Assembly (NCBI RefSeq): GCF_020906515.1
Contig: NC_085855.1
Coordinates: 1,488,001-1,552,000, forward strand
Length of the DNA stretch: 64,000 bases
DNA from: Vanrija pseudolonga
Taxonomy: Eukaryota; Basidiomycota; Tremellomycetes; Trichosporonales; Trichosporonaceae
Reading direction: 5' to 3'
Shown: positions 1-9,343 of the stretch, one piece after another
Position numbering within the stretch: position 1 is the first letter of the stretch
Layout of the letters: each line of letters starts with the position of its first letter
Notes under the pieces: generated by a model
Seen by the model: the letters and a program-made list of their open reading frames with translations, nothing else
Told to the model about the DNA's origin: nothing
Database searches by the model: none
Program-made: the position numbers and the translations under genes

Positions 1-252
1 CAATGGCGGCTTCGTGAACGACGCGTCCCATGCTGGCTCTCCCGACTGGCCGAGCATGCAAGCCAAGGACGAGCTGAACGGTAAGTAGTGGAGTCCAAAA
101 ACCTGTGGTGGTTCACTAACTCGCCTCAGACGACAACAACTCCAAGAAGGCCGCGGCTGATGGCCAGTCTCAGGATAGTGAGTCGACTACAATGGACAGT
201 CGGTCGACAGGGACTGACCTCGGCAGGTGCTCCTAACTCGCCGCCTGCCTAA
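1..252 (+). CDS. 3' end of an unidentified gene, cut by the window edge
   Basis: The window opens inside a reading frame. Three exon pieces fit: 1-80, 130-177 and 227-252, joined by introns of 49 bases each (81-129, gtaagt to cag; 178-226, gtgagt to cag with CTGAC just before the acceptor). The joined frame gives about 50 residues, polar and rich in Asp, Asn, Ser, Lys and Pro, ending in ANSPPA-like Ser-Ala-Pro-Asn-Ser-Pro-Pro-Ala before TAA at 250-252. This looks like a disordered tail. Frame continuity through two well-formed short introns is the main support. The rest of the protein lies outside the window, so the family cannot be named. Confidence 0.5.
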
Positions 253-954
253 GCTTAAGCAGCGCTGTGGCGCCGTGCTGTCTCAAAGTACATGATAAAA
301 AGAGCACGGAGCAGAGCCCGTTGAGCCTCTGCAGTCCATATGTAGTTCCAAATGCATTCATTGCCAACGTCACTCGTTTTCAAGCGGGCGAAATTTGGTC
401 TGACAAGGCGCCGCAGGCGAAAGGCAGACGTTGTTGGGAGCAAGTTGTGTTGGTGGTGCCACGTGCTGGACCCTGCGGCGTGCAACTGACCGTGACCGCC
501 GTGTGGGCAGGGCCGCATACTTGACTCAACATCAATCATTGTATTAGTCCGTGACCATATCGACTCTCATTCACAATCGTGGTCGGTGTCATCCAAACAC
601 GGTGCTGTCACAAACCTGCAAATGATTGATGGCTCGCCAACAATAAAGAAATCTCATCACCCGTCGTACGCGCCCATCATTGTCACGGACCACCCATTTT
701 CAGACCTTCTACATATTGTTTCCCACTCATCATTGTCCTGCACTGCTCCCGTGTGATAGCCCATTGTAACTGATACAGTGCATTCTACATGTACATCACC
801 GCCGGACCTTGTTTCCATGATGGCGCAGCGCCGTGCATTGTTTGTTGTTGGCGACAGTTTGGGCTATAAGTAGAGGCTAAGCATCTGACGTTCTGTTCGA
901 AAACAACCTCCCCATTCCCCGCTCCTCTTCTCACACACCGCCCGCGACTCAAAA
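253..954. other. Intergenic stretch with a TATA-like box
   Basis: No frame here has a start, splice sites or similarity to neighbours that I would defend. A TATAAG hexamer at 865-870 lies about 90 bases before the next ATG (955) and is a plausible core promoter element. A pyrimidine- and CA-rich leader follows it. Confidence 0.4.
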
Positions 955-1489
955 ATGACGATGAACACCCTCGTGAGTGGAATTCGAGTGACCACAACTG
1001 ATTCCAAAGGACAACTATAGAGCCAGGAAGGATGATGTCCGCAAGTTCATCAAAGACATCCACGACAAGAAGCCCTACGACCCAACCACCCAATACCCGG
1101 ACATCGTTGCCTTCACCAGCAATCAAGTCCAATACATCATTAACAGCCACAACAACTTCAAACGCCTCGGGCCGAAGTCTCGCACTCACAATGGCGGGAT
1201 CGTCGACTACTATTCTGACAGATACGGCGAGTGTTACTGTGGCGGGACCCGCAGCGCCGCGATCACCGATGCTAGGACGCACGCACGTGGTCGCGCCAAC
1301 TTTATCGCCGTCCAGCGCCTTCAGACTCTCCACTCCCTCTTCCAGAACATCCTGAATGCTCCTCTGTCCATGGAGGCGCTTGATGCCTTCTGTATCGAAG
1401 TGGCTGAGGGCCAAGCTGCATTCGTTGCCGATCTGGAAAAGGAGTTGGCGGACTACGATGAGGTCGTCAAGGCGAACTCGGAGCATTAA
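955..1489 (+). CDS. Small unknown protein with a six-residue first exon
   Basis: ATG at 955 starts an exon of only 18 bases (MTMNTL). A 37-base intron (973-1009, gtgagt, CTGAT, AAAG) leads to exon 1010-1489, which is open to TAA and has no internal ATG near its start, so a plain ATG-to-stop scan misses it. The protein is about 165 residues: a basic N-terminal half (RARKDDVRKFIKD), a central cysteine pair in GECYCGG, and a C-terminal helical acidic half ending ADYDEVVKANSEH. I do not recognise the family. The tiny first exon plus single short intron is the style of the next genes downstream. The acceptor choice is set by frame; the alternatives at 1020 and 1026 break it. Confidence 0.55.
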
Positions 1490-2039
1490 GCAACCCAGGC
1501 CTGACTCCCGTACGAAGCTGCCCTGGATGAAGTGCTGGTAGTCTACGATGAGGTCCTTGAAGGGTGCCGCTCGGCAGGCGACACAGTGGATGCCTAGGCC
1601 TGTCTAGCAAGCAACAAACTGAATACGATGCTGCTGGCAGGTCGTCTCCATCAATCACTACATACATTGCCAATCATGCACCTTTGTTCTTTCAGAAAAC
1701 TGAAACCCGTGGCGCGGAACCATCGAGCCATACGATCGATCAACTAGAACAACTAGAACAGACAACCCTACCCGTCAACCGATGACTGGTGACTGCCGAT
1801 GGTCGATCCTATTGTATCTTGTACGGAGTGACATTGCCACCACTTGCCTTCTGGGCTTTTGTCTGCCCTTCGTTAAACCTGTGATAGTCATTAGACAGAT
1901 GTCAGCAGAGGACATCATGCTGGGACGCGATCTGTGGCGATGAACCACATGAGCACATGTTGTACAGTATATCTTGTTCACCTCTCTACTTTGCAACCAA
2001 CTTCCTCACCTCTACCACACAAGTTTCCACCCAGCCACG
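1490..2039. other. Intergenic, nothing assigned
   Basis: Short open frames occur on both strands but none has supporting splice or family evidence. The last 80 bases are a CA/CT-rich leader of the next gene. Confidence 0.35.
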
Positions 2040-2775
2040 ATGCCTAGTAGTAACAGGTCTCCTACTGCGAACTTGGACTTCTCCTTCCAGATTCTTGGTA
2101 TCGAGATCGGGGACGACAGCAAGGTGAAAGAAGAACAGCCTACAGACGCCTGGTCACTGACACACCGTGTGACAGAATGACGAGACAAATGCTTGGACCA
2201 CAGTAATGGCTCGCCTCATGCAACAGAAGCACGAGGTCCCGTGGACGTCTCGCCGTTTGAAACGATTCTACCGCCACCGTGATCTGGTCTCGAAAGCGTG
2301 GGCCCGATGCGACCTGCTCTACGATACCACGGCCATTTGCGAAGCGGTCCCCTCACTGCTCAACAGCACCTCGCGAGACGACTTACCATTCGTCAAATAC
2401 GTCAAGACGCTCAGAACGGCCGAGTCTATGCACCGAGCTGGCATCGCCGCCATCCGACATCGCCACAACGTCACCCTTGGCCTCAAGTTTGCGCCGTATC
2501 ATCTCTCCCGTTCAGCGGAGGACTTGCGTATCTTCCAGGTACAGTTGCCGGCGCTTATGCGCGAGCTGCACGACAAGATCTACCTCCTTAACATGGGGTT
2601 CATGGCGGGGAAGAACGAAGCTGGAGTAGCCCTAATGGTCGACCTCAAGGAGTGCCACATGCGTCATCGTACTTCAACTGTCCATGAGAAGCCCGAGATT
2701 ACTGCACCCTTTTGGCGAGCTTCACAGCATGCCCGGGGTGGTTTCCAGCCATCCACAGACAGTGGCAGCAGTTAA
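2040..2775 (+). CDS. Unknown helical protein, two exons
   Basis: Exon 2040-2123 encodes 28 residues beginning MPSSNRSPTANLDFSFQ; a 52-base intron (2124-2175, gtgaaa, CTGAC, ACAG) joins in frame to 2176-2775, giving about 227 residues. The second exon reads NDETNAWTTVMARLMQQ onwards and is dominated by predicted helix with many Arg and His, ending in a Ser-rich tail. No catalytic motif, signal peptide or membrane segment is visible. The second exon alone carries an internal ATG (2206), so a single-exon model would miss about 38 residues. The family is unknown; it resembles the neighbouring genes only in architecture. Confidence 0.55.
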
Positions 2776-3436
2776 ATGCACATGTAGTCGATTTATTGAT
2801 GGCATGCATAGATTGATGGCATGCATAGACTAGAGATAGGTCATACGGTTCAAGCGCGTTGCCTGTCAGAGTTGCGGAGTTTCATGGTGAGGCGGGGAGG
2901 CGGGAAGAAAAACTGGAAAAGTCCACGGAGGAGAATGCTGTTGCAGCTTGGCATCCGAGTGGCTCCTACCGTCTTCAAGGCTGCCAGAGGAGGTGCAAAG
3001 TGCAAGATCGCATTGGGATGGCACATACACCGAACATCCCCGAGCCCTTCTGCACCATTCACGTCCCCGCCACACATGCCGCCACGCCCGTGCACACCTT
3101 GGCATCCATCACAGAGTACTTAACAGCCCACGGCCACGTGGTCACTCCGGGCGGTGCGCAATCATTGTGGCAGCAGTGTGGAATTGTGCCAAGAAGGGCT
3201 TTTGTTTATGCGGTGATGCAAAATGAGGCTTGTTTACGAGATGCGGCATTGTTTACGAGGTGTGGTGATGGACAGCGGTCGAACTGGCCTGGCCGCCCCG
3301 CCCCCTCTCTCGTCTATGTATGTATTGGAAGTCATGTATCTTCTTTCGGCACACTCATCCTCTCAACACTCTGATTCACTCATCGACCAACACCCAACTG
3401 AACTCTCCTCTCCTCCACACTCCACTCATATCAACA
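2776..3436. other. Intergenic with a 17-base perfect tandem duplication
   Basis: Positions 2795-2811 and 2812-2828 are two perfect copies of attgatggcatgcatag. Several overlapping open frames occur at 2820-3370 in four frames; none stands out. The last 60 bases form the CT/CA-rich leader of the next gene. Confidence 0.4.
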
Positions 3437-4138
3437 ATGTCTTACGCTCACGAGGTCATCGGCAGCGAGTTTGCCGTCTCGGCTGCCGCCCTAGAGGGGG
3501 TAAGTCACTCTCAGTTCAACTATGCTGACACCCAGCTTCGCATCTACAAGGAGAAGGCGGTCGAGGCCCTCCTCAACCACCTCACCACGCACCTCCTCAA
3601 GCACGGCGTCTCCACCGTCCGGCAGGACCACATTAAGGGCAAGGTTGTCGCGCGTATTCAAGACATCGACTCCCTACTCAATGACAAATTCTCCTACTAC
3701 AACTCACGCGTGGCGGAGCGTGGTAATCTCTTGCGCAACCTCTACAAGACCAAGTTCGAGGGCCATGCCTCCAGGAAGGGCAAGGAGTTTCTCGAGGACA
3801 CGGCCCGCCTCGTCGGCCACACACAGACCGAGATCGCCGACAAGTTCTACCTCATCTTCTGTAACTTCACTAAGGCAATCAGACTCGACGTCGAGGAGTA
3901 TCTCGATGACTCGTCGCCCAAGGTCGAGGCCGCCTTCCATGGGCAGGTCCGCAAGCGCACCGAGGAGGTGCAGCGTCTCTTTCCCGAGAGTGTCGATGCC
4001 TGCGACGCAGAGCTTGTCAAGCTAGACGCCCAGATTCAGGAGGGCGCATGGGGGCTGGAGGGCTGGGATGAGCTTGTCACCATCGCCAACGACGGTGGAA
4101 TGGCGTACAAGAATGAGTGTGGCGAAATGGACGGCTGA
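3437..4138 (+). CDS. Unknown helical, coiled-coil-like protein
   Basis: ATG at 3437 (context CAACAATGTC) starts a 21-codon exon; a 36-base intron (3500-3535, gtaagt, CTGAC, CCCAG) precedes exon 3536-4138. Because the intron length is a multiple of three without a stop, the region also reads through unspliced, but the splice signals are textbook for this genome. The protein is about 221 residues, nearly all predicted helix rich in Glu, Lys, Arg and Leu (ARIQDIDSLLNDKFSYYNSR), ending GGMAYKNECGEMDG. No family recognised. Retention of the intron would add 12 residues harmlessly. Confidence 0.65.
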   Translation: MSYAHEVIGSEFAVSAAALEGVSHSQFNYADTQLRIYKEKAVEALLNHLTTHLLKHGVSTVRQDHIKGKVVARIQDIDSLLNDKFSYYNSRVAERGNLLRNLYKTKFEGHASRKGKEFLEDTARLVGHTQTEIADKFYLIFCNFTKAIRLDVEEYLDDSSPKVEAAFHGQVRKRTEEVQRLFPESVDACDAELVKLDAQIQEGAWGLEGWDELVTIANDGGMAYKNECGEMDG

Positions 4139-4664
4139 TAGGCGCTGACGCTTGACCGCAGACCTCCTCCGTGGCGCCACCAAGCCCTAGTCGCTAAAGT
4201 GCCTGCACTCTTGGATAGGACCAGCCTTGTCTACTGCTCTATCCTTTTACAAATCAAGTTGACTGCGTATGCATGTTTGTTAAGATCTATCGTCTGTGGC
4301 TGCATACTACCTCGAGCACGTGCGGGGCTGTTTGTCCACCATCATTCGCTCCAACCGGGGTCCCTGGATCACCGACGAGGGGCACGCATCAGTCACTCGG
4401 TCTTGTGCATCTACTCCATTGTCCGCTCGTGCGTGTTTGGTACTGGGTGCGAGGATGTGCGACTGGAGCTAGTGGGAGTGATGTGGCGTTGCGTGGAGCT
4501 GACAAACATTGGTCGCTGATTGGACGGGACAGAGTGGCATCGTGTTAAAGTGGGGGGTGCATGTCGAGCCACTCCATCACCGGGACGACTCGCCACAACT
4601 ATTAAACTGCTGCCCACTGGTCATCTTTCCCATCCCAAACATCCCCTCACTCCACCACTCAACA
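4139..4664. other. Intergenic, nothing assigned
   Basis: No supported gene. A CT-rich leader with CTCAACA precedes the next ATG. Confidence 0.35.
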
Positions 4665-5727
4665 ATGTCGACCGGCGTTCTTGCGGGAGGCCTTCCCGTC
4701 AACCCCTTCAGCAACCTCCGCGACGTGGGTCCCGCGCTGCCGGAACCGAACTAACACCCAGCTCATCGACCACCTAGACGACTGGAAGTTCATCCTCAAC
4801 CGCGAGGAGGCGGCCGTCCTCGGAGACGACATCGACGCGATCCTCGAACGCGCCGTATTCCTCAACTACACCGGTCGAAACCTCTTCGCGACATGGGACG
4901 AGCAGGTTTATCCCCGCGCTAATGCCATAGCCATTGCCGCCGACGACGTGGCCGGCGCGGCCGACGAAACGCTCTTCCTCACCGAGGAGGAAGACGAGCG
5001 CATGGATATCTGCGTCGACATGAGCGAGCACATGTCCGAGGGCACCATGGGGGCACTCAAGGGCCTCATCTACCTCCGCACCAAGTCGCTCCGCTCCGCC
5101 ATTGACGCCCGCCTCGCCGCTGGTCCGCACACCAAGTGCGACTTTGCCGGCACCCTTCGCGTCCTAGATGCGGCATTCGACGCCTCGTACCAGCTGTACG
5201 TCAGGAGCTTTTACGAGTGTATCGCGGTAGGCGACAGGATGTTCGATGTCGCCTTTACCCGAGTCGGTGGAGTCGCAGCGTACTTTAACCCGCCGGCGAC
5301 GGACGACCAAGAGTCAATTGTCTCCCAGGACAACGTCGATACTGCCCCCATTGGCGGGCCAGACACCCAGGCAAGCTCCGGCACTCACTCATCCCCAGGG
5401 GACGTAGCAGGCCTCATGGGCGGCTGGGACTTGGTCATGGTCACTGTCGGAGAGGATGGCCAGCCCCTCGCAACGGACGTCAACGACGACGACAATGACT
5501 GGGTCACCGTGGTCGGCGACTCCATCGACGAGAGCAACGAGAGCGACCCCGGAGAGGCGACCGGCACCCAGGCAATCGACCCCCACGCCCGCTGTGCTCA
5601 GTGTGGTCCCGTCCTCGCTCCTTTCGCCCCCATCATTCGTCACTTCGCTGCCGCCCAGCGCAGGACGGACCAGGTGCTCACGCCGATGGAGGACGTCTGG
5701 TGGGCCTGTGTGCCTCTGCCCGAGTGA
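4665..5727 (+). CDS. Unknown acidic helical protein
   Basis: Exon 4665-4724 encodes MSTGVLAGGLPVNPFSNLRD; a 37-base intron (4725-4761, gtgggt, CTAAC, CCCAG) joins to exon 4762-5727, making about 341 residues. The N-terminal two thirds is predicted helical (LIDHLDDWKFILNREEAAVL); the C-terminal third is acidic and Gly/Ser-rich, with a small cysteine pair RCAQCGP near the end and WWACVPLPE at the terminus. Two adjacent Trp-bearing acidic patches (GGWDLVMVTV, DNDWVTVVGD) stand out. No enzyme motif or signal peptide. It shares the 'Met plus ~20 residues, intron, helix' plan with the genes at 3437 and 15423. Confidence 0.65.
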
Positions 5728-6246
5728 TCACTCCAAGCCATCGACCTCTTGTTCTGTTGCATATTCCCAAATCCATCATCGTATTTTCTAGTGCATCTGT
5801 AGTCATATGAACATGGTATCTGCGACTGGGTTGCTCGAGACGGCGGTTGAGCCGGCGCAACGGTGGTCTGGTGTTGTGGGAGGTGTGGCGGCGGGCTGTC
5901 AGTGTCTGCGCCGGCGCCCCGTATGGTCTGCGTTGCGGCCATCCTCGCCATCTTCGGGCGGTCGTGGACGAGGCCCCGCGAAGTGTGTGTTTGTGGACAG
6001 GTGTCGGTGATGAAGGCCTCGAGGAGCGGAAGCAGGCCTTGCCCGCAGGATTCGTGAGGGCGAGCGACACGCATACTTCATCACCTGCTCTTTCGCCCAT
6101 TCACACCAACACCCTTTTCTACACTTCCAACGTACAGTGGGCAACGTTCAGTCTGTACAGTACCCAACAACCCCCTTGACAATCCTCAACCTCTCAGACA
6201 AAGTAGGTTTCGATTCGAACGCAGGGACCAATCTGACACCCCACAG
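5728..6246. other. Intergenic plus putative 5' exon of the next gene
   Basis: Mostly leader sequence. The notable part is 6137-6246: a 22-codon open segment that would start with GTG (6137), followed by a well-formed 44-base intron (6203-6246, gtaggt ... CTGACACCCCACAG). It fits the usual first exon of this gene class except for the missing ATG. Confidence 0.45.
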
Positions 6247-7104
6247 ATGCAGTTCACCCCGTACCCCCAGCTCGCCGCGCGCGTCGCTAGCATCAATGCC
6301 CGCCTGGAGCCGTTCCCGCGCGCCAAGCTGATGATCTCCACTGTCCTCCCGCACGTCCAAGGCAGCCCCATCCTCGACCAGAACACGCGCCGCTTCCTCA
6401 CCTGGGTGACCAGCATCAAGGCGACGCGCACCTCTCTCACACCAGGTCAACCCGAGTTCCACGCGGCACTGGCGTCGACCGAGGCGCGCAGATACAACGA
6501 GGCGCTGTACGCCGCCGTCCTCTCCCATCGACTTCGAAAGGTCGTGGGAGACCTGTTTCGCGCGTACTTCAGGTTCCTGGAGACGGTGTGTAATGTCCTG
6601 GAGTTCGAGGTCACCTATCTGGAGATGTGGAACACGGAGGAGGAACGCGAGCGCCAGGGGGTGTACACGCGCTTCCTTCCCTGCGGCATCGCGCGGGCGG
6701 AGGAGCAAGTCGCGGCACTCAAGGACAAGATCGAGGCGGATATCAGCGAGGCCATGGAAGGCATCCGCAGCTTGTCCAGCGCGTTCGACCGCTACGCCCT
6801 GCCATTCCGTCCCCCGCCTCTCTGGACCGCCGTCGCCCTGCTCCGTGGCCTCGGTGCCATCCCTCGCCCACCAGTCCCCATCCCCTCTGAGACACAGCCG
6901 GCAAGCACGTCTACCCAACCCGTCAACCAGCACGCTCCTAGGACCCCAGGAGATACCCTCACCACGGGTGCGGTCCCCTCTACGGGTGCGGGCTCCTTGG
7001 TGAGTACCATCGGCAACCCGACCATCGACCCGAGGCTGCTGGTCGTGCGCAACCTCGACGACTCGGGGGACAACTCGTGGCTCTTCGACGGGTCCTTTCC
7101 CTAA
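6247..7104 (+). CDS. Unknown helical protein with proline-rich tail
   Basis: The frame from ATG 6247 gives 285 residues: MQFTPYPQLAARVASINARL at the start, long predicted helices to about residue 180 (for example FLETVCNVLEFEVTYLEMW), then a Pro/Thr/Ser-rich tail ending DDSGDNSWLFDGSFP. The ATG directly follows an intron-like acceptor, so in neighbours the start codon would sit in an upstream exon; here that exon carries GTG where ATG is expected. The gene may therefore start at 6247 with a spliced leader, use a near-cognate start, or have lost its original start. No family recognised. Confidence 0.6.
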   Translation: MQFTPYPQLAARVASINARLEPFPRAKLMISTVLPHVQGSPILDQNTRRFLTWVTSIKATRTSLTPGQPEFHAALASTEARRYNEALYAAVLSHRLRKVVGDLFRAYFRFLETVCNVLEFEVTYLEMWNTEEERERQGVYTRFLPCGIARAEEQVAALKDKIEADISEAMEGIRSLSSAFDRYALPFRPPPLWTAVALLRGLGAIPRPPVPIPSETQPASTSTQPVNQHAPRTPGDTLTTGAVPSTGAGSLVSTIGNPTIDPRLLVVRNLDDSGDNSWLFDGSFP

Positions 7105-7964
7105 GGCAACACGGTCGCTCTTCGCCTACTCCCAGGCTTCCCAAGAGAACCAGGAGGGCCACACGGCATGTGCAGCGCATTGCTCGCGTTGCCCGTGGCA
7201 GCGCCTGGGGAGGCTTCGGAGGCACAGCTCCGGGAGCAGTGGTCGGGTGGCGGTTGTGTGCAATGGCCACACCCCGCCTCGGGGTGGCAAGCGCCGCAAA
7301 GACACACCTCAGTGAGCCTCGCCTACCTCGTACCGACAGCATACTGACCACAGCAGCGCCAAGACGGTGGTTGTGTCGTTGAGGGATGGGTGGGAGGATA
7401 CGCCGGGGCCCCAGTTTGGCCGGCCGGTGGAGGTGGTCCACTTGTTGTTTGGTTCGGCTTTGCCACCCAAATTGATGCAACACATTTTTGTGACACTCCG
7501 CTCGCTCTTCTCATTCCAACTCACCCGTGGCCGGCCTGCTGCACATAGACAGTGAGTGTGCAGGTGTACTAGGAGACTCAAGGGCCGTACCCAATCAGCG
7601 CCGGACGTCGGCTGCCAATGGGCCTGGTGGCGAGGCTACGCGACCTTGTCCCCTCCATCACCCCCTGCCTTGCCGCTCCGCCCACGCTACCATGCTCTCC
7701 ACCACCACCCCAACGCACGTCGTCGCACCAACCTACGGTGTTTTGGCGCCATCACAGACGTGACGAGAACGTGAAGGCGACGTGTTGACTCGACCCGGCC
7801 CGGGTGCGAGCCCGTGCAACGTGGCCGTGAGTGTCGCGTCCATCAACCCACCCTGAGCGAGACGCGCTCTCACTCACCGCCGACGGCCTACAAGTATCCC
7901 TCCTTCATCATCCATCCCCTCTCTTTTCTTTACTCATCACCGACTAACTACCTCACCAGGTATC
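7105..7964. other. Intergenic, nothing assigned
   Basis: About 860 bases with only short, mutually overlapping open frames on both strands. A TACAAG sequence about 80 bases before the next ATG may be a weak TATA element. CT-rich leader before 7965. Confidence 0.35.
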
Positions 7965-9114
7965 ATGGACTACGACCGCCGTAGCATATCCCCCGACCTC
8001 CCTCCAATCGGGCCGAACGACGTCTGCAACGAATGCATCTGGCAGCCGCAGGCCGGGTACATAAATGGTGTGGTACGTCTATCCCTTCTTACAGCAGCTA
8101 ACAACCACCAGCCTCATGAGTGTAACCCTCCCCCCCCCCCCGAACCGAAGCCCCCTTCCGCCCCGCAGCCCCCTCCCGGCCCGACGCCCTCTGACCAACC
8201 GCGAGCTGATCGAGAGGGAGGTGGAGAGGCAGCTGCATTCCATGGCGTGGGGCTACGAGCCGTCTGACCCTTTGGACCTGGCTGGCTCCACTGCGAAGGA
8301 GTTCATAACCGCCTTTGGCACGCTACTCGTGGTCCACTCGGACAGGTTTGAGGCCATCGTCAAGCGTCGCGCGGAGGCCGAGAAGGCCAAGGGAACTATT
8401 CCGGCGTCCCGCGTGCAGACGTTTGACAGCGTCATGCGCCGCCAGGTCGTCCAGCACTTTTACTCGCTCATCGCCACCCTCCCCGGCTACGTGAGCCACC
8501 TGCACAGTATTCTCCTCCACCACGTGTGGAGGGAGGACGGTCTCGACCCGATCCTCGCCCAGCTAGATGCGCTGGACGTCAAGTATGAGTGTGACCTCGA
8601 GGAGTCTGCTCAGCACTTTGTCTGCCGCCTCAATAACCGCATTAGCAAGTTCACGGGTCGTGACGGTCGCGAGAGGGATGTTGGACACCGTGTCGGGCAG
8701 ACGCAGCGCACCAAGGCGACGAGCTCCAAGGGTGAGCACCGCGTCGAGCCTTACGAGCGCGCCAGGGCCAAGAAGTACGAGGGCGGCCTGCTGGATCGCA
8801 TTGCCGCTCGTGGCGAGGAGAACATGGACCTGGACGACATGGTTGGAGATCTGCTGGGTCGCATTGCGCCGCTTGACAACGACAACCTGGGCTCGCAGCC
8901 CAACGGTGGAGAACTGCTGGGTCGCATTGCCCCCCTTCGCGACGGCGGTGACCACATGGCCGCGCAGCCCAAGGTTGGCGGCCTGCTCGGTCGCATTACC
9001 CCGCTCGGCGACGGGAACAAGGTTCTGCAGCCCAAGACTCCGAACGGACGCCGTGGCCCCAAGGTTGGCCCCAAGGCCTACAAGGCTGAGGGTGAGGCTC
9101 CCGTTGACGCCTAA
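7965..9114 (+). CDS. Unknown protein with four LLGRI-type C-terminal repeats
   Basis: Exon 1 starts at ATG 7965 (MDYDRRSISPDLPP) and contains a CNEC pair. Frame to the long second exon is kept if the donor is at 8057 (gtacat) with acceptor 8111 (ACCAG), giving about 364 residues. The stronger-looking donor at 8073 (gtacgt) would instead run into a stop at 8265-8267. Exon 2 begins with a Pro/Arg-rich stretch, then a helical core (RELIEREVERQLHSMAWGY), then a basic region and four copies of a short motif (GGLLDRIAA, GDLLGRIAPL, GELLGRIAPL, GGLLGRITPL) spaced about 20 residues apart. Family unknown. A run of 12 C at 8130-8141 sits right after the intron and could itself shift frame. Confidence 0.55.
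8130..8141. repeat. Homopolymer run of C
   Basis: Twelve consecutive C at the start of the second exon of the gene at 7965. One base more or less would switch between the two long open frames that overlap here, so it is either a slippage site or a place to check for a sequencing error. Confidence 0.7.
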
Positions 9115-9343
9115 GGTGCGTGTGGGCATGATGTGGGCGAAAGTGGGCAGCTCGGCCGTAGCATCTTATGCATATCCTCGTGTTTGACACAGTGGGCAGG
9201 AGTACGATAGGACCTTTCACTGATGGGCATTTGTCGATGCGGCTAGGTGGGCAATTCGGCTTGGGCTGATCGGTTAAGACCTGCATTGGGCCATGTCCCA
9301 TTCTTGTCATACCACACGTCCTACACACGACTACATTACTAAA

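Noticed and set aside
8800-9030. LLGRI repeats as a possible retroelement Gag
   Set aside because: No zinc knuckle, protease or polymerase frame nearby, no terminal repeats, and the gene has local-style exon structure.
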